Of a DNA stretch of 64,000 nt, positions 57,026 through 64,000 are shown piece by piece. The DNA lies in NCBI GenBank assembly GCA_019428905.1, contig JAHYJN010000012.1:1-64000 (forward strand), in the 5' to 3' direction. This DNA is from Candidatus Brevefilum sp. (GTDB taxonomy: Bacteria; Chloroflexota; Anaerolineae; Anaerolineales; Anaerolineaceae). Position 1 is the first letter of the stretch. Each line of letters starts with the position of its first letter. Both the position numbers and the translations under genes were made by a program. A model generated the notes under the pieces. It saw nothing but the letters and a program-made list of their open reading frames with translations, was not told where the DNA came from and searched no databases.

Positions 57026-58255
57026 ATGCGACGGCTTTTGACCCTGCTCCCACTCCTGTTGGGGATTGCACTGGTGGGCTGCCGTAACCCTTCCAACGTG
57101 CCAGTTTCCAACACGCCTCTCCCCCAGGTGGAGATTGAATTGAATATGCCCACTATGGTTGAGACCACGCTCCCCCCGACGATCACCCCCACGCCGATCG
57201 TTTTAGCCGATCCGGTACAGCTCACGGCCACCGTTTGGGAATCGCTCCCCAAAGCACCCGTGTTGATGTACCACCGCTTCAACCCACAGCCGGGGGCCAG
57301 TTCCTATCGCTACACCACCAGCTTAACCGATTTTGAGCGCCAATTAAACGCACTTTACGACGCTGGATTTTCCCTCGTCTCTCTCACCGATTGGCTGGGC
57401 GGCAACATCCACCTGCAGAACGGCCGCCGACCGCTGATTATCACCATCGATGACCTGTTCTACGCCGACCAAATCTCCCTCACCGAAGATGGTGTGCCCG
57501 CTCACTATTCAGGCGTTGGTTTATTGTGGAAATTTGCACAGGAGCATCCTGATTTCAACTTCACGGTCGCGCTGTTCTACAACCTGGGCGACAAGGGCTA
57601 TGCTAATCGCTATCAAAACGGCACCTTTACCATACAAGATGGCTGGCGCCAGGCGCGCGCTGAAGCTATTGCCTGGTGCCTGGAAAACGGTGCCATCCCC
57701 CTCAACCATTTTTACGAACACCCCTTCCTCAACCAGCTCTCCCCGCCCGAGATCTTGTGGCAGCTAAAGGAAAACGACAAAGCCCTGCGCGAAGCCCTGG
57801 CTTTGGCCGGCAGGGAGGACCTGGTAAAATCCCTCCCCAATATCCTGGCACTACCCTACGTCATCTGGCCAGAAACGGAAGAAGGTGACCAGGTGCTGTT
57901 CAATTACGTTAACCCGGAGGGGGCGCCGGTGGCAGCGATCGTCGAAGGGGATTATGCCGGCGGTGCCAAATTTTTCCAAGCGCCTTTCTCACACGATTTC
58001 AGCCGCTGGCATGTACCGCGTATCAGCGTCTCTTCGGCCGCCATCGATGCCATCATCAATCAGGTCGATCAAATCCCAACTGCAGCCAGCTGCAAGCTGG
58101 GCGAATTCAGGGGCAACCCCCACATCCTGCCCGAAGTCATCTCTGCAGCCATCCTCAATCAAATCAACGCAGGGGACTGTCCCTATGGGTATTACGTGGT
58201 AGACCAATTAGCCTTCTATGTACAGGAGGATGTCATCATCCAGTACGCGCCCTGA
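57026..58255 (+). CDS. Lipoprotein with polysaccharide deacetylase-like fold
   Basis: 409 residues. Lipobox ALVGC (Cys 19), a Thr/Pro stalk to about 70, then a CE4/NodB-like barrel: VLMYHRF near 80 and ITIDDLFY near 138, in place of the usual FDDG. The DD and following residues differ from the metal-binding TFDDG, and the second HxxxH motif is represented only by NHFYEHPFL near 228. Activity on glycans is therefore possible but not secure. Confidence 0.72.
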   Translation: MRRLLTLLPLLLGIALVGCRNPSNVPVSNTPLPQVEIELNMPTMVETTLPPTITPTPIVLADPVQLTATVWESLPKAPVLMYHRFNPQPGASSYRYTTSLTDFERQLNALYDAGFSLVSLTDWLGGNIHLQNGRRPLIITIDDLFYADQISLTEDGVPAHYSGVGLLWKFAQEHPDFNFTVALFYNLGDKGYANRYQNGTFTIQDGWRQARAEAIAWCLENGAIPLNHFYEHPFLNQLSPPEILWQLKENDKALREALALAGREDLVKSLPNILALPYVIWPETEEGDQVLFNYVNPEGAPVAAIVEGDYAGGAKFFQAPFSHDFSRWHVPRISVSSAAIDAIINQVDQIPTAASCKLGEFRGNPHILPEVISAAILNQINAGDCPYGYYVVDQLAFYVQEDVIIQYAP

Positions 58256-58314
58256 CCCATTTCAGGACGCAAAGAAGGCACGATCATAAACAAAAGGAAA
58301 AAGGAAGGTGACTC

Positions 58315-59109
58315 ATGTTTGTTTATCTAAGCAAGTTACTCCCGCTGCTGATCTACCCCCTGGGGCTGGCCTCCCTGATCATCCTCCTGGTGCTCATCCT
58401 GGGGAAACCCCGCCATTGGCCGAAGGGCTTGTTGGTGGTGGGGCTGATTATCTTATACCTGGCTGGCAACCGCTGGGTCAGCTATGGGTTAGCCCGCACC
58501 CTGGAATGGCGTAACCTCCCCCCGGAAAACACCCCCAGCGCCGAGGTGATTGTTCTACTGGGTGGGGGCACCGAACCCGGTGACCCGCCTCGGCCGATGG
58601 CTGAGGTCAACAATGCCGGAGACCGGGTGTTATACGCTGCAAAACTCTTCCGAGAAGGTGCGGCACCGGTCATCCTGGCCAGCGGGGGCAACGTCGAGTT
58701 TACCTCAGACCGCAATTCCACCCCCGCCGAGGAGATGACCGAGCTGCTTTTGCTCCTGGGTGTGCCGGCGGATGCCATCTGGCAACAGGCTGAGTCGCAA
58801 AACACCCACGAAGATGCCCTATATTCGGCTGAAATGTTGGCAGAAAACGAAATCGACGAGGTGATCCTGGTCACCTCCGCCATGCACATGCCCCGCGCCA
58901 AAGCCCTCTTCGAAAGCCAGGGCATCACGGTCATCCCTGCCCCGGCGGATTTCACCATCACCGAGCACAATTGGCAGGCCACCTTCAGGCCGACCATCGG
59001 CGAGTTTGTGATCCACCTGCTGCCCAACGCCAGCGCTCTCAACCTAACGACCAACGTCATCAAGGAGTATATCGGCTTGCTAATCTACGGGCTGCGCGGT
59101 TGGCTGTAG
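58315..59109 (+). CDS. YdcF/ElyC/SanA-family (DUF218) membrane protein
   Basis: 264 residues. Two N-terminal membrane helices (about 8-27 and 40-60) and a DUF218 domain (about 80-230): VIVLLGGGT near 79, AAKLFREGAAPVILASGG near 106 and NTHEDALYSAEML near 162. In E. coli ElyC/SanA-type proteins affect envelope integrity. GGAAGGTGACTC precedes the ATG; the gene follows the deacetylase-like lipoprotein at about 60 bp on the same strand. Confidence 0.88.
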   Translation: MFVYLSKLLPLLIYPLGLASLIILLVLILGKPRHWPKGLLVVGLIILYLAGNRWVSYGLARTLEWRNLPPENTPSAEVIVLLGGGTEPGDPPRPMAEVNNAGDRVLYAAKLFREGAAPVILASGGNVEFTSDRNSTPAEEMTELLLLLGVPADAIWQQAESQNTHEDALYSAEMLAENEIDEVILVTSAMHMPRAKALFESQGITVIPAPADFTITEHNWQATFRPTIGEFVIHLLPNASALNLTTNVIKEYIGLLIYGLRGWL

Positions 59110-59110
59110 C

Positions 59111-59956
59111 CTAATCCATCTGGTAAGCGATGCTCACCGTTCCAGGTCCGGTATGCGCGCCGATAACCGGGCTGACAAAGGTGGTCAGCGTCTCCACCGG
59201 GTTGAAACGTGCCACCGCTTCTGCCATCAGGGCCTGGTTGTCTTGCTCGGCTGCGGCATGAAAGGTACAAATCCGCACGCTCTCACACCCGGCGATATCA
59301 CCTTCCACCAATTCTAGCATGCGCCCCAGTGCTTTCTTGCGTGTGCGCACCGACTCAACCAGCTCGATCTTACCATCTCTGATTTCCATAATCGGTTTGA
59401 TGTTCAGGGCTGCGCCCATTAACCGCTTAGCGGTGTTGATCCGCCCCCCTTTGTTTAAGAATTTGAGCGTATCGACCGTAAAATACACCCCAATCTTAGG
59501 ATAGATAGCTTCAGCCAGCGCCTTGCATTCCGCCAGGCTGGCGCCATCCTTGGCGGCTCGTGCCACCCCAATCACCATCCAGCCCAAGGCCATCGAGACC
59601 AGGCGCGAATCCATCACCTCTAGGGGTGCATCGGGGAAGGCCGTTTGTGCCTGCAGCGCCGATTCAACCGTGCCCGAGATCCCACTGGAGAGCAGCAAGG
59701 CCAGCACGGCATAATCTTCCTCAAGCAGGCTGGTGAACAGCTTGGTAAATTCGTTCACCGTCACCTGGCTGGTGGTGGGGATCGTGTCTGATCCCGCCAG
59801 GCGGGCATAAAATTCCTCAGCGCGGATGTCTTCCCCATCCCGGTAGCTATCTTCCTCCCAGTGCAGAGTCAACGGGACAACGTGAATCCCCAGTTCTTTG
59901 ATGACATCATCCGGTAAATAGGCACTGCTGTCAGTAATAATGGCAACTTTTTTCAT
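59111..59956 (-). CDS. DegV-family fatty-acid-binding protein
   Basis: 281 residues from ATG 59956 (MKKVAIITDSSAYLP), chosen for AAAGGAGTCTTG upstream; the open frame extends 32 codons further through intergenic sequence. N-terminal SSAYLP, the TSQVTVNEF segment near 63 and the C-terminal SPVIGAHTGPGTVSIAY place it in the DegV family. These proteins bind fatty acids and feed them to fatty acid kinase FakA; no fakA gene is in the window. The gene is convergent with the YdcF gene (one base between the stop codons). Confidence 0.93.
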   Translation of the reverse strand: MKKVAIITDSSAYLPDDVIKELGIHVVPLTLHWEEDSYRDGEDIRAEEFYARLAGSDTIPTTSQVTVNEFTKLFTSLLEEDYAVLALLLSSGISGTVESALQAQTAFPDAPLEVMDSRLVSMALGWMVIGVARAAKDGASLAECKALAEAIYPKIGVYFTVDTLKFLNKGGRINTAKRLMGAALNIKPIMEIRDGKIELVESVRTRKKALGRMLELVEGDIAGCESVRICTFHAAAEQDNQALMAEAVARFNPVETLTTFVSPVIGAHTGPGTVSIAYQMD

Positions 59957-60021
59957 CAAGACTCCTTTAGGTTTGATATTAACAAGAATTGTAACGCCCA
60001 GGTAGACCTGCTCCTGAAGGC

Positions 60022-60064
60022 AGGGGGTGTGGTATGTCGACGTCGCCGCCACACCACACCCCCT
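60022..60064. repeat. AGGGGGTGTGGT..ACCACACCCCCT hairpin
   Basis: A 12-bp perfect stem around a partly decayed CGCCGCC core, the same element as at 35205. It lies upstream of degV. No gene in 59957-60223. Confidence 0.75.
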
Positions 60065-60223
60065 ATTCCCTCAGACGCTGAGTCGTTACCAAATAATAAC
60101 GATAAATTCGAGCAAAGGCTAATTATAACCGCATTCAAGCGATAGGTGACCAAACCAGTTCGGAGGGGTCTGGCGAGGGATAAAACGACTCACGGGCACC
60201 ATCACCGCGGTTCGTCACCCGCT

Positions 60224-61546
60224 TCACGGAAAAAGCTTCGATAGGGCATCCGGCGCATACTTTTCCACTACTTCTGAAGAAATCCCGTTCGTGCGGCAGA
60301 TTTCAGCAAAAAGGTCTGCGCTTGGACGGCGTACCCGCGCCTGGGTCTCCCGGTCTAAGCCCCACAAGCCAAAATGCTGCGTCCAACCGCGTTCCCACTC
60401 GAAGTTGTCCACCAAAGTCCAATGGAAATAACCCTCAACTGGGTAATTGTTATTGATCACCCGCCACAGGGCATGCAGGTGCTCCACCAGGTATTGCGGG
60501 CGCAGGTCATCCTCCCCATCGTCGACCCCATTTTCTGTGATGATCATCGGCACCCCAAATTGATGCCCCCATTTGACCGCATCAACCATTCCCCCTGGCA
60601 CATGGGCGATCGTCCCAGATTCACTTAGCAGGGCCCCCTTAGGGAAGAACTGCCGGGAAAAAAACCGACCCGGCGCAAAAGGGCTGAAGCGGATCTTGTC
60701 GCAGGTGTAGTAGTTCAAACCCAAGAAATCTTGCGTATCGGCAGTTTCGGGAAGAGACTGCTTTTTATGGATCACATCAAACACGCCGGTCTGCAGGGCG
60801 TGCGGGAAAGCGTCATTGAATATTTTACTGAAGACCTTGGCTACGATCCGATCACCCGGAAGCCACGTGGCGGGGATGAAGCCCCGGTAATTGACAGCCG
60901 CCCCCACGCGGGCACTTTCCTGCAGTTCGTGGATCACATGGTATGCCCGCGCATGGGTACGGACCAAATGCTGCAGCACCAATTCCGCCTGTTTCAAGTC
61001 TTTTTTTCCCGGGGGGAACACGCCGTCAACAAAGGCGCTGAAGGCGAACACATTCGGCTCATTGATCGTCACCCACAGCTGGCAGTAGGGCATCAGGGCT
61101 TCCACGGCCTTGCGCACATAGGCGGCAAACAGCTCGATGATCGCCTCATTTTCCCACCCACCCATCTCCGCCACCCAAAACGGCTCACTGAAGTGGTGCA
61201 GAGTTACCATGGGGGTCATCTTGCGGTCCCGCAGGCCGACCAGCATCTCCCGGTAGCGGTCTAGTGCATCTTCATCCCAGCGGTCCGGCGCCGGCTGGAT
61301 GCGGCTCCACTCAATCGACAGGCGGTGTGCGTTTTGCGACCCGGCCTGCGCCCGGTCAAAGTCCTCACGCCAACGACCGCTCCACCAATCACACGCCAGC
61401 CCGGACTGGTGACCTTCCAAAATACGGCCGTCCTCCTGCTCCCAGGCGTACCAGGTGTTATTCTCATTGCGCCCTTCCACCTGGTGCGCAGACGTGGCGG
61501 TCCCCCACAAAAAGTCCTTGGTAAAAAAATAGGTCCCTCTCGGCAT
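60224..61546 (-). CDS. Glycoside hydrolase family 1 (beta-glucosidase-type)
   Basis: 440 residues. Acid/base Glu163 in TINEPN, nucleophile Glu338 in IITENG, and N-terminal FLWGTATSAHQVEG. A retaining beta-glycosidase; the aglycone and sugar cannot be fixed from sequence. No signal peptide, so intracellular, acting on imported oligosaccharides or glycosides. AAGGGAG lies about 11 bases upstream of the ATG. No sugar transporter is next to it. Confidence 0.94.
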   Translation of the reverse strand: MPRGTYFFTKDFLWGTATSAHQVEGRNENNTWYAWEQEDGRILEGHQSGLACDWWSGRWREDFDRAQAGSQNAHRLSIEWSRIQPAPDRWDEDALDRYREMLVGLRDRKMTPMVTLHHFSEPFWVAEMGGWENEAIIELFAAYVRKAVEALMPYCQLWVTINEPNVFAFSAFVDGVFPPGKKDLKQAELVLQHLVRTHARAYHVIHELQESARVGAAVNYRGFIPATWLPGDRIVAKVFSKIFNDAFPHALQTGVFDVIHKKQSLPETADTQDFLGLNYYTCDKIRFSPFAPGRFFSRQFFPKGALLSESGTIAHVPGGMVDAVKWGHQFGVPMIITENGVDDGEDDLRPQYLVEHLHALWRVINNNYPVEGYFHWTLVDNFEWERGWTQHFGLWGLDRETQARVRRPSADLFAEICRTNGISSEVVEKYAPDALSKLFP

Positions 61547-61681
61547 CCCGGTCTTGCTCCCTTCTTAACATCATTGCCCGCATCGATCATGCCGCGGTGG
61601 CAGGTGTAATCATAACGCGATTCTTATATTCAGGGGAATGTGGGATGACATAAATGGCGCTGCTCCGATCTACCTCTCAGA

Positions 61682-63175
61682 TTATGGAGTATAAACAAAT
61701 TGATCGACAAAATAGGTGGGGATGCGGTGACGGTCAAAGGGCATTACTAGGCGGTCAATGCCTGATAACATAGCAAATTGGCCAATGGGGGGAAAATAAG
61801 GTTGCAAGAACTTTTGTTCTTTGGAGAAGAAACGACCATGGCGATCCATATACACGGTCGGAACAGCAGGATCTGGCTGCATGTACCAATCAAGGCGGCG
61901 TTGCAAGGTGACATTGGCCAGAATAAGGCGTTGATTTGACATACCTAACTTCATAAGGGCATGGATTTCATCCAAGCAGGTTTGACTATTATCACGATAG
62001 GGGGAAGTTTTAACGCCGCTGGTAATGGTCCCCACATTGGTAAAAAATTGATTACCTACGGTAGCAATATCGTAAAGCTGGGCACCGGTATCTTTTTCGC
62101 AAACGACACGAAAATAAAGATCAGGACGAGAGCCGGGATTGGTCACAGAAGTGAGCAAATTCCAAGCGCCACCGGAATACTGCCGGCCATACTTACCTAT
62201 TTGAGGAAAATTAGAATTTTCATCAATGCGAAGCTGAAAATAATCGGTCGCACTAGAAGTATTCGGATGGAAAAGAACCCAATATTTAGTACCAGCAGTG
62301 AGGGTATATGCTGTGGAAAAAGTAAATTTGACCCAAGTGTAATTATAGGGAGATAATAAAGGGCCTGAAAAACCAGTTGAAGTTGCTAAAACAGCACTGG
62401 GAGCATCGCTAACATTTGAATAAATACGAGCAAAAATACTATTGGTCGGTGAACCAACTTTACGCATAAGAAAATAAACATACTTAACATCAACATTTTC
62501 ATTCGGTATGAAGGATTGAGCAACATTAGAGATGGTTCCATTGCCAGAAGCAACAGAACCTGGCCCAGGACCTTGATTGGCATAAAAACCTTCGAGGTTT
62601 TGATAATAGACCCAATCGAGGGTGCTAAACCAACCAGAACAATGAATCTGGATATAGGGATCAGATAACTTACCATGGGGGGATAATACAGATTGGGGGA
62701 ATGCAGAAAGTTCTAAGAAAGTATCACGGAGGTTATTAGCAAAAACATCATCGATGTTTTTGCGATAAAGTGTAAGTTCTCGCCAGCCATACTCTGCACC
62801 AGAAAGTGAATTAGAAGCAAAAGTTGTTTGATATTGATCGGATAACTTATTATCAGGGGAAATAAAAGAGTATTTGACACTGACCCAATTGAACAACTTA
62901 TCAAGGGAGATCTCGAATTGAGACTTTTCGAAGCGAACAGTGATTCGATCAATAAAGCCCCACCAGGCTGGGATGGAAAATTCATCTGAAATGGTGATGG
63001 GACAGCGGATCAGCCCGGTGTATTCGAGCAGGCGCTCGATCGGTGCGCCGGCACTGAGAGTGGCTTCAGCTGGTCCGCCGTAGGCGGTCCAGCTGAGCTT
63101 GTCGACCCGGAAATTTACTGGTCGGATGGGATGGGTTGAGAAGTCACGGTTTAGGATGGTAGCATGTAGGGTCAT
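61682..63175 (-). CDS. Phage tail-like protein with inserted lectin-like domain
   Basis: 497 residues. N-terminal and C-terminal parts (LSWTAYGGPAEATLSA..WWGFIDRITV near 28-83; SPYRDNSQTCLDEIHALMKLG near 390) resemble baseplate or minor tail proteins of phages from related bacteria. Between them (about 205-365) lies a jelly-roll-like region (NVAQSFIPNENVDVKYVYFLM..KYWVLFHPNTSSATDYFQLR) of the type found in binding domains. Base composition is more AT-rich than the flanks. ATGA overlap with the next upstream gene. Confidence 0.7.
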   Translation of the reverse strand: MTLHATILNRDFSTHPIRPVNFRVDKLSWTAYGGPAEATLSAGAPIERLLEYTGLIRCPITISDEFSIPAWWGFIDRITVRFEKSQFEISLDKLFNWVSVKYSFISPDNKLSDQYQTTFASNSLSGAEYGWRELTLYRKNIDDVFANNLRDTFLELSAFPQSVLSPHGKLSDPYIQIHCSGWFSTLDWVYYQNLEGFYANQGPGPGSVASGNGTISNVAQSFIPNENVDVKYVYFLMRKVGSPTNSIFARIYSNVSDAPSAVLATSTGFSGPLLSPYNYTWVKFTFSTAYTLTAGTKYWVLFHPNTSSATDYFQLRIDENSNFPQIGKYGRQYSGGAWNLLTSVTNPGSRPDLYFRVVCEKDTGAQLYDIATVGNQFFTNVGTITSGVKTSPYRDNSQTCLDEIHALMKLGMSNQRLILANVTLQRRLDWYMQPDPAVPTVYMDRHGRFFSKEQKFLQPYFPPIGQFAMLSGIDRLVMPFDRHRIPTYFVDQFVYTP

Positions 63176-64000
63176 AGCAGCCTTAGTCGGGGATAGTAGA
63201 AAATTTTGAGGTCAGCAATATTGGAAATCGGCATTAGGTTATTAGAATCGGACCAGTAAAAAAAGATGCGTGAATGTGAATTGGGATATAAAAGCAATGG
63301 CCCACCCACCCGGGCATGTGAGACTGTTTCACCCGTTGAGGGTGAAACACGAATATTGTAACGGTCTCTAAAAGAATCATCGATGATCGTATAGTTATAG
63401 ACCGTGTCAATAAAGCCAAAAAAAGAGACTGCGTAGGTAAGGGGGAAAAGCGTCAGGCAGTCAATATCCAGAGTGACTGTGGCACCGGATGTACGATAAC
63501 CATATAAAACGACCTGGAGCCGCTCTGGATTTACTTCACGAAGGAGATAATTCGGAGGGATCTCTACTGGTGGGAGGATAATATAACCATAACCAGGGGC
63601 ACAATAAACGGGCTCAGAGACATAAAGAACTTCACCATAGCGCTCAATATGAACTTTGAGATAAAGATCGGTATAGGCATGGGTATTAAATAAGTGGATG
63701 ATCGGCCTAAATGTTTGACCATTGAAATAGGGAATATAAGCGGAATCAACTAGATAGGTAGTGATATAAGCGAATGTGGATGCGGTCCATGAGAAGCGGT
63801 CATAATAGCCCTGGATGGCTGCGCCGGTGGCATAAGGTGTGCCACCTAAAAGATTATTGTAATAAGCGAAGAAGGGTGTATCTGCATCATAGGTAGGATG
63901 ATGGAAAATGCCTATGAATAAATCTTTGAGGATAGCTGCTGGCGGCGTGGCGAAGAAATATTCAATGCGCAATGGCGCTGGTAGATCAGTTGAGAAGTTG
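63172..64000 (-). CDS. Phage tail-like protein, 5' end beyond window
   Basis: At least 275 residues. The frame is open past the apparent TTG at 63972 (NFSTDLPAPLRIEYFF) to the window end, so the true start lies outside. Beta-rich, with no clear family; the position before the tail-like gene and the similar base composition suggest a phage structural protein. The stop codon overlaps the start of the downstream gene (ATGA). Confidence 0.65.
   Translation of the reverse strand, partial: NFSTDLPAPLRIEYFFATPPAAILKDLFIGIFHHPTYDADTPFFAYYNNLLGGTPYATGAAIQGYYDRFSWTASTFAYITTYLVDSAYIPYFNGQTFRPIIHLFNTHAYTDLYLKVHIERYGEVLYVSEPVYCAPGYGYIILPPVEIPPNYLLREVNPERLQVVLYGYRTSGATVTLDIDCLTLFPLTYAVSFFGFIDTVYNYTIIDDSFRDRYNIRVSPSTGETVSHARVGGPLLLYPNSHSRIFFYWSDSNNLMPISNIADLKIFYYPRLRLL

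Overview
The window looks like a chromosomal segment of a Chloroflexota bacterium, most likely class Anaerolineae. This is an inference from several things together: monoderm-style secreted lipoproteins with Thr/Pro/Ala-rich linkers, a very long SecA without a C-terminal zinc motif, a CSLREA-like beta-helix protein ending in VFLPLVLK, and an Imm5-type gene. No 16S comparison could be run. Genes lie on both strands in short operons and are GC-rich, except for an AT-rich phage-like segment at the right end.

Layout. 1-3300: an rRNA operon on the minus strand (three tandem promoters, 16S, tRNA-Ile, tRNA-Ala, 5' part of 23S). 3301-13609: surE, an unusually large secA, a secreted gluzincin-like peptidase, an FHA membrane protein and clpB. 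13610-17100: an accessory island made of 125-bp tandem repeats (15 units in two blocks), a MazF/PemK-type toxin-antitoxin pair between the blocks, and an Imm5-like immunity gene at the right edge. 17240-24508: mscS, a PIG-L deacetylase, a YacP-like NYN nuclease, a four-gene zinc-ribbon/membrane/methyltransferase operon, and upp. 24509-33307: a MITE-like element, tpiA, two mgtE genes, pgk, gap and yvcK (lower glycolysis and its regulator). 33841-44133: a class III aminotransferase, a terpenoid-cyclase-fold protein, lipoproteins, a histidine kinase, an ABC exporter, a VapBC pair and a GNAT. 44628-61546: secreted and lipoproteins, methyltransferases, an MFS exporter, a racemase, tRNA-Phe, an isochorismatase-like hydrolase, an orphan DNA methyltransferase, a ferredoxin, a DegV protein and a GH1 glycosidase. 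61682-64000: phage tail-like genes that run off the window.

The signal most worth attention is the repeat island between clpB and mscS. In each unit a 15-bp palindrome-centred arm is followed exactly 71 bp later by its reverse complement in all 15 units, while the other interval drifts from 52 to 54 bp. The internal sequence is mosaic and the 124-125-bp period cannot keep a reading frame. The array therefore looks like a structured, recombining DNA or RNA element and not a gene.

Other non-coding signals recur across the window. Heptamer satellites (TACCTAT, CTACTCA, GGTGAAT types) with an attached GAAGCG..GTGGGA motif sit next to gene 3' ends. A GGGGGTGTGGT hairpin occurs in three intergenic places. 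Several genes have a -10 box only 6-8 bp before the start codon and no ribosome binding site, which suggests leaderless transcripts.
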